Shown: positions 49,818-60,502 of the stretch, in pieces
How positions within the stretch are numbered: position 1 is the stretch's first letter
Layout: each line of letters opens with the position of its first letter
Source of the DNA: Campylorhamphus procurvoides
Taxonomy: Eukaryota; Chordata; Aves; Passeriformes; Dendrocolaptidae
DNA: 64,000 nucleotides
Assembly (NCBI GenBank): GCA_013396655.1
Contig: WBMV01007622.1
Span: 124,001 to 188,000, forward strand
Direction: 5' to 3'
Notes under the pieces: generated by a model
The model's input: only the letters and a program-made list of their open reading frames with translations
Told to the model about the DNA's origin: nothing
The model's database searches: none
Translations under genes and position numbers: made by a program

Positions 49818-52800
49818 CTGCGGGAGAGAGACACGGCCTGACGCCCACCCTGGTCCTGGCTGCCTCCTGCACCACCACCAGGATGAGTACAAATCACCTT
49901 CTCTTTGCTCTGCTGCTGAGGCATGAAGGTGCCTGAAGGCTGTCACTCCACTGCCCTGGACCTCAGGTCCATGCAGTAAATAACGCAGCACAAACACCTC
50001 TCCTCCTCCTCTGTGTTTTGTGCTCAGCATCAGATTGTGACCAAGTGCCGCATCAGTGCTCCAGGCTTGGGTCTGTCCCCACCACGTCTCCCTTCTCTCT
50101 GTATTTTACCCCTCTGCCCTCACAGCCCTCCCTTAAACCCCACCCAGGTCCTCTTTTTGCCAAGAGCCTCACTGTGCCCACCCCTGAGAACAAGATACAC
50201 CCATCAGAGGGATGTGGAGCTGCTGGGTACCTCTGTGAGAAGGAATGAGATGGCAGAGAAGGCAAACGACCACCCGTATTTGTAATTGAAGAACGTTTCG
50301 GAGTCCTTGGTCCTGTTGAGCATCTCATCGTTAATGCTGGATATGTAGAGGACCAGCCCCACCACCAGCGACAGACCTGGAGAAGGACAGTGGGAAATGC
50401 TTCAGGGATAAAGTTGCTGAAGAAGCACCTTCCTTAGGACCTGACTCATGGGGGAAAGTAAAAAACCATGGAAGTGTGCTTGGAATAAGTGGGGAAAGGA
50501 GCTGCCCTCCTGCTGCGCTAACCCAGGGCACGCCTCTCATTTCAGTGAAACCATTACCTGCTCAGGCAGGTCTGTGTGCACTGGGGAGGAGGCAGCTGGC
50601 TCTGGTAGGAGCTGGCTTCAAAGCCCAGCTGTCACAGCTATTTGTTTAACACTTGCACAACACCATGAATAAAACATTCCCTTTTCTCATGTAGAGACAT
50701 CCCAGCTGAGCAGCTTGAAGTTTCAGATCTCTCCTGCAAGTGACGTGCCACGAGAAGCATCCTCTCCCCCTGCTCCTGCCCAGGTGGTGGGGGCTTTCCC
50801 CCACATCTCCATACCACAAATGGGGTTTGCACTGGATGGTTTTCCATCCCACAAAGGCTGATCAGACTGTGGGGCTGAACTGGGAGCTCCTGTGGGTGAT
50901 GAGTCCAACAAGGAATCACCACAGCAGGTTAGGGGAGCACCAAAGCAAACGTGCTCCAAACATGCTCCATGCCCAGGGCTTGCCAGGAGAAAACCTGGCT
51001 TGCAGAACTGACCTGACAGGATGAAGAAAATGCCTGAGACAAAGGCGAGGATGGTCCTGTGGGGCCGAATGTGGCCGATGTTGCTCAGGATGAAGCCGAT
51101 GAACATGAAGAAGAGGCTGACCAGAGGGAAGGGGGTGGCAGAGCGGATCATCTCTGTCACGAGAGGAGCAGAGGGAAGTGAGAACAGGTTAATGCTCCCC
51201 ACACAGTGCAAGAAATGGGCCCAGCTGGGTGAGATGGCTCTGACCACGCTGTGTTTGGGGTTCACCTCTTTGCTAATGAGGTGGGTAAACCATAGAATTA
51301 CAGAATCATAGAATGACTTGGGTTGGAAGCAACCCTACATTCCAACTCCCTGCCATGGGCAAGGACACCTTCCCAGGTTGCTCCAAGCCCCATCTAACCT
51401 GGCCTTGAACACTCCCAGGGATGGCCCATTTCTGAGGGTTTCTCTGTGAACTGCTGCACAGGAAAAACCCATCAGAACCTGAATTTTGCTCCAGCCTCAC
51501 CCTGAAAGTGTTTGCAGAACACTCCTATTTATTAAATCAGAAATGACTGCAGAGGTCATCACAAGAGCAGTGACACTCCACCCTTAATTCATCCCACATC
51601 TAATGTGTAAAATTGACTGCTAGGGAGCAAATACAGCTGCAAATTATGGAGAGGAGAGTAAAAAACCAAACACTTTGATAACCATTAGTGCTGAATAGCC
51701 AGTGACAGGAAATTAGACAGCTACGAGCCTCGGTGAGCATCCTGCTGTTAGAAAGGCATGTCCCCAAAAGCTGAGGAGCACACTGGGAAATTCACATAAG
51801 AAATGTAGTTGCATCCTTGTGTGGAAGCACTGCCAAAGAGCTTGGAGCCTCTTTGGCAAGGACACCAAGGGGATTTCTTGCAGGGGGGGAGAGGGCTTTG
51901 CAGGGTGCAAAGGGTAGGACCCCATAGAACCACTTACTCAGGACATTGACTGTGGACTCAGATGTCAGCTGGATGTTCATGGGCATGACGTATTCAATGG
52001 TGAAGCACCGGCCACGCTCTTCACCTGCAGCAGACACAGACCAAGTCACACTTGCTTTGTTCTCATCTGTTTGGCTTTTTTTGGGAGAGGGCAGTTTTAA
52101 AATTAATTTCCGTGCATGCATAAAAACAATCTCTCTTTTTAGTGCAGCTCCACCTTGGGTGTCAGTGGTTGGGGCTGAAGAAAGACACCTCCTAAGTGGA
52201 GGTGCAGAAATGTGAACCCTGAAGCCAGAGAGTTTAAAGTCACCCCAGGGGTGGTATCAGAGCTTCTCACTCCCCTCCTGACTTTGTCAAAGCAGTGGTT
52301 GAAACTTCATGACATTTCAGGCTGGTCACTTTGAGATTCCCATTCCCCTGGGTTTTATTCAACTCTCCTCCTGCAGCCAAGTGTCTCTATCAGACTTGGC
52401 ACAGATAGAGGGAACGGTCCAGCTGACCTGAATCTAAACCCTGCAAGGATCAAATGGAAAGTTTTGAGCTGCTGCCCAAGGCACTGTGGCCACAGCTCTG
52501 CCACAGGGGGTTCTGGCATGGCAAACCCACCCAAAGCCTGTGTGCAAAGGCACATTTATCCCCTGGACTGGTAAAGTTGGGCATGGGGTGATGACATTTC
52601 CAAAGGCTGTGCCTGAGTTTGTTGTCGGTGGCATCCCATGGGAAACGGCTGGGAAAAATGGGATTTTGAGTTCAAAGCTCAAAATCCCATTTTTCCCAGC
52701 CGTTTCCCATGGGATGCCACCGACAACAACCACCACCTCAGCAGGGGACACTTTTTGGGCGTGACACCATACCTGCCAGAAAGCAGACCCTCCAGAGCCC

Positions 52801-52968
52801 CGAGTGCAGTGACAGCTTGATCTCGGCCGTCTGGTTCTGGGGCTGGACGATGCCCTCCTCCAGGTAGAGCCAGTAGTCGGTGCTGACGGAGATGCCCAGG
52901 AGGCCGAGGCCGCAGACGGCGAAGACGCTGCTGAGCAGGGTCAGCGCCCTCCTGCTGCAGGCACTCAT
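49560..52968 (-). CDS. CACNG5: TARP gamma-5 (voltage-dependent calcium channel gamma-5 subunit), complete, 5 coding exons
   Basis: The coding exons are 52968-52773, 52024-51938, 51153-51013, 50376-50231 and 49817-49560. They join in frame to 275 residues, the length I recall for mammalian CACNG5, and every junction is GT/AG. The product is a claudin-fold, four-pass membrane protein. Visible are TM1 at about residues 9-29, the extracellular loop with GLWRVC at 57-62 and an N-glycosylation sequon NQT at 45-47, TM2 at about 104-123, TM3 at about 129-153 and TM4 at about 176-201. The cytoplasmic tail ends SSSPC, the type II TARP ending shared with gamma-7 rather than the TTPV ending of type I TARPs. 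Family knowledge: type II TARPs modulate AMPA receptor gating and trafficking in neurons and glia. I chose the MSAC start at 52968 because it matches mammalian orthologues; an in-frame ATG four codons upstream (52980) would give 279 residues but has a weaker context. The next gene downstream on the same strand is CACNG4. Confidence 0.97.
49818..50230 (-). other. CACNG5: CACNG5 intron between coding exons 4 and 5
   Basis: 413 bases with donor GTACCC at 50230 and a pyrimidine-rich acceptor CTCTCTCCCGCAG at 49818. No repeat or other feature seen. Confidence 0.93.
50231..50376 (-). CDS. CACNG5: CACNG5 coding exon 4
   Basis: This 146-nt exon completes G142 and encodes residues 143-190: the end of TM3 (LSLVVGLVLYIS), extracellular loop 2 (SINDEMLNRTKD...) and the start of TM4 (YGWSFAFSAISFLLTE). 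The acceptor is CTTCTCCAG and the donor is GAG|GTACCC. NRT at 162-164 is a second sequon in an extracellular loop. It is in a reading frame without a nearby ATG, so it was assigned by direct translation against the known family pattern. Confidence 0.94.
50377..51012 (-). other. CACNG5: CACNG5 intron between coding exons 3 and 4
   Basis: 636 bases, donor GTCAGT at 51012 and acceptor CCTTCTCCAG at 50377. No transposon or further exon recognised. Confidence 0.93.
51013..51153 (-). CDS. CACNG5: CACNG5 coding exon 3
   Basis: This 141-nt exon completes K95 and encodes residues 96-141 plus the first base of G142. It holds TM2 (PLVSLFFMFIGF...) and most of TM3 (ILAFVSGIFFILS), joined by a short cytoplasmic loop with HIRPHR. 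The acceptor is GTGACAG|AG and the donor is CAG|GTCAGT. Confidence 0.95.
51154..51937 (-). other. CACNG5: CACNG5 intron between coding exons 2 and 3
   Basis: 784 bases, donor GTAAGT at 51937 and acceptor TCTCGTGACAG at 51154. It carries a truncated CR1 element about 140 bases from the acceptor. Confidence 0.93.
51291..51460 (-). mobile_element. CR1 LINE fragment in a CACNG5 intron
   Basis: Read on the plus strand it starts AGAATCATAGAATGACTTGG and continues with TTGGAAGCAACCC, CTGCCATGGGCAAGGACACC, CAGGTTGCTCCAAGCCCC and CTGGCCTTGAACACTCCCAG, the well-known antisense view of the avian CR1 3' end. The LINE sense strand is therefore minus, the same direction as CACNG5. The far end fades out around 51460 and is uncertain. 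Confidence 0.9.
51938..52024 (-). CDS. CACNG5: CACNG5 coding exon 2
   Basis: This 87-nt exon encodes residues 66 (last two bases) to 94 plus the first base of K95: the second half of extracellular loop 1, starting GEERGRCFTIEY. The acceptor reads CTGCAG and the donor is A|GTAAGT. The cysteine in GRC should pair with loop-1 cysteines as in other claudin-fold proteins (family inference). Confidence 0.95.
52025..52772 (-). other. CACNG5: CACNG5 intron between coding exons 1 and 2
   Basis: 748 bases, donor GTATGG at 52772 and acceptor GTCTGCTGCAG at 52025. It contains the long perfect inverted repeat at 52619-52729. Confidence 0.93.
52619..52729. repeat. Perfect inverted repeat, 52-bp arms, 7-nt loop
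   Basis: The left arm (52619-52670) and right arm (52678-52729) are exact reverse complements over all 52 bases; the spacer TTCAAAG is at 52671-52677. The arms contain GCATCCCATGGGAAACGGCT and its complement, so a small CCCATGGG palindrome sits inside each arm. The outer limit is set by a mismatch at 52618/52730. It lies 43 bases inside the intron, past the donor of the first coding exon, and is transcribed with CACNG5, so the pre-mRNA can form a 52-bp hairpin. No target-site duplication or known transposon end is evident. Confidence 0.97.
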
Positions 52969-52986
52969 GCCCACCAGCATCGGGGG
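52773..52986 (-). CDS. CACNG5: CACNG5 first coding exon
   Basis: The exon begins just after an AG acceptor (AG at 52988-52987) preceded by a pyrimidine-rich stretch, so a separate 5' non-coding exon must exist upstream. Eighteen bases of 5' UTR or alternative N-terminus precede the ATG at 52968; they contain an in-frame ATG at 52980. The exon encodes residues 1-65 plus one base of codon 66: the short N-terminus, TM1 and the first part of extracellular loop 1, including the STDYWLY motif at 29-35 and GLWRVC at 57-62, the claudin-superfamily signature. The donor GT is at 52772-52771. Confidence 0.95.
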
Positions 52987-55900
52987 CTGGCACGGGCACG
53001 GGGGGCACAGCCGTCAGCGCGGGCTGGGCGATGGACGTGCCAGAGCTTCGCCCTGGATGGCTGATAGAGGCTGAGCTGAAACGAGCCATTAAATCAATCA
53101 CTGACAGATGGGAGAGTTTGAACCAAATCCCACCCGACTGCTGCGCTGTACCGACCCAGGGCTTGGCGTGGCAGGGGCAAAGGGGGGGAGCAGCTCCTCG
53201 GCTCCTGTTTCATTTGCTGCAGGTGAATTCCTGCTTCTCCAGCTGAACCTGGCACTCATCACACTCATCTCCCCAGGGATGTAGCTGAACTGTGCTATCT
53301 TATCTACCCACAGAGCCTTATCAAGCACTCCCATGAGGGGAGGCAGCACAAGCTGTATCTCCTGGCACAGGAGCCTGCTGAGGCTCATGGACACTGAGCT
53401 AATGGTCCAACAAAGGTGCTTACAGCTGCTGGACCAGCCCCTCCTCCTGAGCAGCTCCCACCACCATCACACTCCCCCAGGAAGGCTGGTTTTCCTCTTC
53501 CAGGGTGGATCAAGGTGCTGAGTTTGCACAGACCATGCTGTGTTTGTGCACGCTGAATGGCATCATCAAACACCTTGAGGCAGAGTGGCATGATGCAATA
53601 ATTTGCCCTTTTTTGCTGTTTGTTGTGCTTGTTGGACCAGAGCTGGGCCCAGACCCAGCTTGTGCTTTGTGGAGAGGCAGGGAAAGGGAACAGAGAGCTG
53701 CAGCCAGGCCCTGGGCAATATGAAAGGAAAATCTGCCCTCATCCCCATGTTGCTTATGTATAGAATCTTTTCTTTATTATTATTAAATTGGGAGAATTTA
53801 GCAGTCCCCCTGGTGCCCTGCAAACTGATAAAATATCACCAGAAATCAGAGCTCTTGGTGCAGCTGAGGAAAAAGTACAATTAATATGGGGGGGAAAAGC
53901 CACAGCAAAGAAAGATTAAAGGAATAAGAGGAAGAAGGAAAAAGATATGTGCCAGAGATGGTCTTCTGGGGAGCAGAAAGGAGGCAGATAGTGCTATTGA
54001 CTGCTTTTATAAAGGCAGGATGAATCACTCCTAAGTGCCATGCCATGTATATTTTCCAAGGCACATTTTGCTGTTGTTCAGCAGGGCAAACAATAAGGAA
54101 AAAACATATAAATCCAGTTTGACAGCAAAAGCTACCAAATGTAGCAGCAGGAAACACCTTCCTTGGGCTCCCCCTCAAACTGCACAAGCCTTCCTTTGCA
54201 CCCCTTGGGAGTGGCTCCTCCAAACCTGTGTTTGCCACCACGGTGCCCGTCGGTGAACGGGCTCTTTGGCAGGGAAATCCTGTTGCTGTCGTGGCTGTGG
54301 TGAGGATGGTGGGTTTAGTGAGAAACCAGGAGACACAAAGCCTGCCTGGACACGGAGATGAGGACTCACTGTTCTGATATGGCTGGGTGAGCAGACTGGA
54401 GGAGGATGGGTTTTTTCTAACATCTCTGATGTAAACATATTAATACTTACTTGTTTACAGTGACTCTCATAGAGTCCTTACAGTTTGTACTTTCACACCC
54501 CAAAGCATCCAAAGATAATGTTCTGCCATAGATCCCTCGTGGTTAATACGAGTAGGTGATGCTGACAGTGGTTTCTTGCTGCTTGGGTGCTCTTGGGGAG
54601 CACCCAATATTTCATACCCTGTGCTCTTGCAGTGCCCATCCCCAGCACATCTGTGTCCCAAATCCACAGCACCAAGCTTCCCAACACCCCAGCCCGGGCT
54701 GGGCTTGCAGCAAATTTCATACAAGAAATTTTCCTGACATGAAGGAAGCCTGTAGTTACTGTGGAGCCCAAAGGATGGCATTTACTGAACAGATGCAACA
54801 TCCAAGGCCCGTCTGCCCCTCCAGCTCTGGGGTGGAATAAGAGAGAAAAGCAGGGAATGCTGCTGGAAGAGTATCAAATTCTTGAGTGAAAAAGGGAGAG
54901 AAAGTCTTTAATTACTGCATCTGACCCCAAATCCAAAGCAGAAAAGTACATCTTGGTAGGTAGCAGATGTACTTGCACCCTCAAGTGCTGCAACAGCTCT
55001 GACAATTCCCTTCTGTAGGAAATTATGGATTTGGCTCTTCCTATGTTCACACTGTGCCTTTTCCCAGAAGGTTCCAACCTACAGGAAGGGGATTTCTGTC
55101 TCCAGACAGCCCAACTCACACTCCTGCAAGCTTTCCCTCCACCTTTGGCTTTGCTAACCAGCCTCATTTTTCATGTTCTTTTTTAATGTTTGCCTCAGCT
55201 CAAGGAAAGCAGGATGTGCTCCCAGGAGAAACACTTCCCTGCTAGGGGAGTGAGGAGCAAAGTACAGAGGAGATGCTCAGGTTTTTTCCCCCTGGAGAAT
55301 TCCGAGGCAGCAGCTAAAGAGGGAAGTGGTGGCTGTGGGGCAGAGAAGCACATCAGCTCTAGACCTGCCATTTTCCAGGGAATATGCCATTTCCAATTTC
55401 TATAGACTCCCATTTGATCCAGCAATCAACTGTCCAAAACACAGATCCCCTGGCTCATCCAGTCTCCTCCCTAACTCAGCCAGAGCCATGATTTCTAGTT
55501 GCTGCCTGAAAATGAACAGCATTTACTACAGGGTGTCTCATCCCTCTTGGCATTTGGGTGCCAAAATGGTAAAAGGAACTGGAATCTATTCTTGGCTCAT
55601 GTATCATCAACAACCACCCTCCCTGCACATTTTTCGTTAATAACGAGCCAAAAATCATAGTAGGGAGTATGTGAAGGTCCAGATAAAGCCACTCAGAGGG
55701 AAATAACAGAGCATTTCCTGTGATTTGTTGCCCATCAACATCAGGCACTGCAAAATAGGCCCATTTGGTATCATTTACTGGTCACTGGGGTGACGTGAGC
55801 AGCAGGGAGAGGGGTAAAGCATCAGACTCGTGCCTCTCAATTGCCTCATTGCCTTTCTCCCTCCCACTCCAATGTCCATGGAATGAGGGAGGCATCAGAG

Positions 55901-58900
55901 TGATCCCTGTTAGTGCCTCTCTGGCACAGGGAATCGACCCCACTGTGCTGGGGGACAGGGATGGGCAGAGATCTGCTCCAAACAAACCTTCCCCGTGTCC
56001 AGCACCTGGAGAATTAGCAGGGCTCCCAAGAGAGGGATTTTTTCAAGGACATGAACAGGAACTGGCTTGATTTTCAGCAAGGGTTTAGTTCCCTGTGACC
56101 TTTATCAATTGTGTTATGTCTCCTACGGCTGAAAAGGTGATGCTGGTTGATTTCCAGCTGTAGCTGTATTTTAAATTAAATGAATATAGCCCCAAAGATT
56201 TCCAAGAAATGGGACTTTAGAACTGTTCCTGCTCCTTCGATCACACCGTGCCCTCTGGTAGTAGTCCAGGGAATAATAAAGGCAGCCTGCAATGTAATCT
56301 GCAGTCCTCGTAATGAATTTCTTCTTGTCTTGGAGCCACAGCTTCTGATGAAATTGCACATGGCCCTTGCTGGGACTGAACCCTTTGGGAACTGAAATGA
56401 ATACTGGTATTGCTCTTAGTAAGTCCTTACCTATTATTCCATGATCCCAGAAAGAAAATATCCTGGGCAGGTTTCTGAGCCCACCCCTCTGTGACCTAAC
56501 ACTGAGCACAAGCCACTGCTCTGGGCTACATGGATGGGCTGAAAAAATGAATATATCACTGGTCAACTGCCTGGACAGGCTGGGTCAGAGAAATAAATCA
56601 CTGCTCTGAGTTCAGCAGGAAACAGCAGCTCCCTCCTGCCCTGGGTGAAGGCAGGAAGAGCAGGGCCAAGCCAGGCTAAGGAGGCAGCTATTGATTTTTA
56701 TGTGGCTAGAGCATCATTTCCAGTTTCCTGACGTTTGTGAGGAGGGGAAGCACTGCCAAGGTTATTGGAGCAGACGGGAGGGAAGGTTTTGTTTGCAGAG
56801 GGTGTCAGGATCCAGGACAAGCCTGGCAACCTGCCTTTGTGGTTGTGAATGTCTGGTCCATCTGCAAGGCCAGGGCTGAGGGAAACCAGAGGTTAAACCA
56901 TGGGCTTGGAGCAGTGGGACAGGCTGAGCAGAACATCAAGGAGAAGGAACGAAGTCCATGAAAGTGGAGGAGGAAACCCACTGAGTCAGCAATGGATGCA
57001 CAAAGAACATCAGGGACCTGGGTAAGAGCCATCAAATGCAGGAGAGTGTGAGCTGTGATGGAGCTGAACTGAAAGGACCAGTTCCCAGTAAGCTGCAAGA
57101 AGAAAATTGGGCTGGCTAAAAATAAAGGGCCTTCAAGCAGTGTGATCCCTGCCTCAGGACACGACACAGGCCGTGGATGTGGGCAAAAAAAATAGGTCAA
57201 GGAGAGCAGCTCTTTTAGAACAAAACTTCTCAGAGCTGGCAGTGCAGAGGCCACCACTGCACTGTCACCCTCCTTCAGACAGCACAATCTCCACAACTTC
57301 GCCCTGGCTCGCTCACAGGCAAATCCAGAAATGCCTAATTTGGTCATTAATAACCCTGGTGGAAGAGAATGATCCCACTGAGCTCATGGAGTGGGTGCAA
57401 ATGCTTCAGTCCCAAAGCAGCCCGAGGCCAGCTGAGCTGATGCTCTGCTTGGCAGTGCTGGACCAGTGTGAGCAGCACATGGTGAGATGACTTTAGTCAC
57501 AGCTGAGGAGAGGAGGAGGAGGAGATGATGAGGGCAGTGCCCACTATTCCATCTGGGGAGCCAGGAGAAGCAGCTCCACAAACCTGACCTGGAAAACAGG
57601 GTGACTGGGAAATACAGTTTTGTGTTGGAATTATCACTTGGGAAGCGAAGCTTGGGAAAGGTGTGCTGCAGGCAGGAGAGAAGCACAGGACTGCTCTGGT
57701 TCCATGTAAGAGCTGAAGGAGAGCAGGGATGGCTGCAGAGAAAAGCAGTGTCTCCTGCACTGGGACACTGAGAGGGAAAGAGCCAAAGGGGATGCAGGTT
57801 GGAGCTGAGCCATGGGGTCCCCAGGAGCTCTGTCCAGGGTTGCCAGCACCCCCCACTTCCACTGGCACATGGAGAAACAGAAATACACAAGACAGCTTTA
57901 CAGAACTGCATTAGTGTCCTATAAAAGCGTCAGCTCGATTTCTGAGCTAGAAATTATGTATTGGAAAAATTAAGTGCAGAAATAAATCTTTCTGATGAGG
58001 AGGAGGTTGAGCCTGATGGTAAGAAATGAAAGAGCCCACCTCGTGGCAGTTTGAACAAGGGCTGGTAACTGTGACTGTGAGCAGCCATAAACTTCAAAAA
58101 GGATCAATAGTGGCCTCAAAGCCTCCCCTGAGCTGAGAGCAGCAGCTCCCACGGCTGGCTCTGCGTGCAGCACTGCCATTACCAACCCACAGCCCAGGAT
58201 CAATGGGCACTCTGGGCTCACAGACTCTCCAGAGAGGGTTTGAAAGTAAATAAATGAATAGAACGAAGGCTGGTGATGAGTTATTTAAATGTAGATTGAA
58301 CCACAGCAATCACAAAGCCATTAATTTTGTGCTTGTCGCCACACGCAAGGAACACCTGAAAAGCCATCAGAAGAAACCATGTGTGACCCCACACACTGCA
58401 GTGCTCACCACTGACTGACTTTATTAATGGGATTATTTGGGGTTTCTTTATCTTAAACTTGACTTCCATAATTTTACTGAGAGTTTCTCTTTTCCCCAGC
58501 ACTTCCTGTGCTTCATTTCTTGCTTGAGTTATTCTCTACAGTTTGGTCAAAAAATCCTGTCATGGCAGTTCAAGAGTGAAGGAAAGGCTGTATAGAAAGT
58601 ACTTCATTTTCTGCTGAACCCACATCCTGCTTAGTGAACCCCCAAGTCTGTCCCATGGCTGCTCTTCACTCTCTTTCTTTACCCCACACCAACCTTTTTG
58701 CTGTGGACTGCTCAAAACCTGCCTTTTTGCCTGGGTCAGGTTTGCAGAGATGATTCTTACTGATAACTGAGCCCACCTCAGCTCCAGCACCAAATACAAG
58801 GAGATCAAATGATATTCCCAAGGTCAAAGGAGCAGCTCCTGAGATTTACTTCCCACCCCAGCCCTCAAACCAGACCCTTTCCTGCACAGGCCCCCTCTGC

Positions 58901-60492
58901 CACTCGCCAGGGTGGTGGCTCTGCTCCAGCCCTTTCACATTAATGGCTTTGCATGATGCCAGGAACTTTGAACAAATAAAATCATCGCCCCTGCAGCCCT
59001 GCTGGTGCTGGCTCACAGCTGTGTGTACAGCTGCTCTCATCCACATGGGCTTTCTGGATCCACAAATACACCCCCTCCCACCAAAACCTCTTATAGAGTC
59101 CAGCCCATCCATCTGTCTCCTTTCACCTTGGTGTTTTAGGCTCTTACCCCTTTTAACCCCAGCTGAGGCGATGCTTTGGCAAGTGGAAATGGGGATGTGG
59201 CTGGAGGTGGGATGCTCATTTCTGGAAGACTGGCTGCAAGGAGGGTCCTCAATGGAGGATTTGGCTGCTGGATGGTCTGGGAGTGGGGTGCCTTTGGAAA
59301 TGGGCAGGGGAGAGATCCTGGACCTCAGGAGAGGGCACAGCCTCAATTCTCCATCTCTGACTGACTCACACGAGCTGGGACACAGGGACAGGCAGATGGC
59401 AGGCAGGTCCCTGCATCCTCTGCAGCTCCTACCCTGGGGCTTTGTAGCAAAACATTGCACAAAGTGCACTTCTCAAGAGGGAAACAGGAGTTAAACCCCT
59501 GAGCTTGCAATATTGCCCACGCACCCAGGTCCAGTTCTCCAGGTCTAAACTATATATATCTGTTCAAGGTTTCCATTGCTAACAATAGCTGAGCCCTGTC
59601 CTTTGCCCTTCCCACTGTCCTCTCTCCCTACCAAATCTGACACAGTATTCTCCTACTCACAGTGTGGCAGAGTGCTCACAGTCAGAGACCTCAGTCAAAC
59701 TGCTGGTTTCAATGCCCTACAAAGAGCTGCAAAAGCAGAATAAAAGGGGGAAATATCCAGTGCTGCAAAGCAAAGCAGCTGGGGGCTGTGCTGCAGAAAC
59801 CTCGCTGCTGCCCATTAACCTCTGCCTGCAGGATATTCTGGCTTCACTTTAGATCCCAAACACATGAACTCCAGTAACCCAACGATCCAGTGACCCTCTT
59901 CTGCCTGCAGGGTGGTGCTTCCCTGGGCTTGCCTCGCTGGTGCAGCCTGAGCACACCCAGGAGCAGGGATTGCAGCTGGCTCAGCTGTGGACATCCACCT
60001 CACAGCAGCACCGGGGCTGGGCTGCTCTGCTGGGGTATTAAAGCTTTAACAGTTGGTTCTTGATCACTTCCAAGTGTCATTTAAGATGGCACAAAGTCCT
60101 ACAATAGCCTTGTAGATTAAAAAGAGGAGAATAAGCCTCTTCCTTGCTCATGGCAGCTTTTCAAGGTCTCTGTGTCCTTCCAGCAGCAAGGCAGGTAATG
60201 GCACGATGGAAGATCTCAGGCACCTCTTCTGTAAGATATTGATGTTGTTTGAAACTGGAAGGGGTGTGAACAGAACCCCCAAATTCAGTGTAAGCCCTGC
60301 AGGAGGTGTGTATTGCAAACAGCAGCATCCTCAGGCTATAAACTTTTACTGCTGCTGCAGGTCTGAGAAAAGCCCCAGGTACAGCCCAGGTTCAGGAGCT
60401 GAGGCTGCCAGAGGGGCCAACACTCCCAGTTCCTTCTTTTCCTGCTAATGATGGGTGCATGACAGCTTGAGCTAAATTAAGCATGCTGGGAG

Positions 60493-60502
60493 CTAAAAAT
60501 AG
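60493..60502. promoter_or_regulatory. MEF2-type site
   Basis: CTAAAAATAG fits the MEF2 consensus YTAWWWWTAR exactly. It is flanked within 60 bases by two similar AGCTAA(A)TTAA(R)C segments with homeodomain-like cores. It lies in the probable 5' intron of CACNG5. A ten-base match can arise by chance, so function is only a suggestion. Confidence 0.35.

Noticed and set aside
49512..49841. Plus-strand open frame over CACNG5 exon 5
   Set aside because: Antisense shadow of a clearly real CACNG5 exon.
57384..57911. 175-codon minus-strand open frame
   Set aside because: Low-information serine/proline/leucine-rich translation with overlapping frames; no homology recognised.
58846..59469. 207-codon minus-strand open frame
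   Set aside because: Mirrored by an equally long plus-strand frame; neither resembles a known protein.
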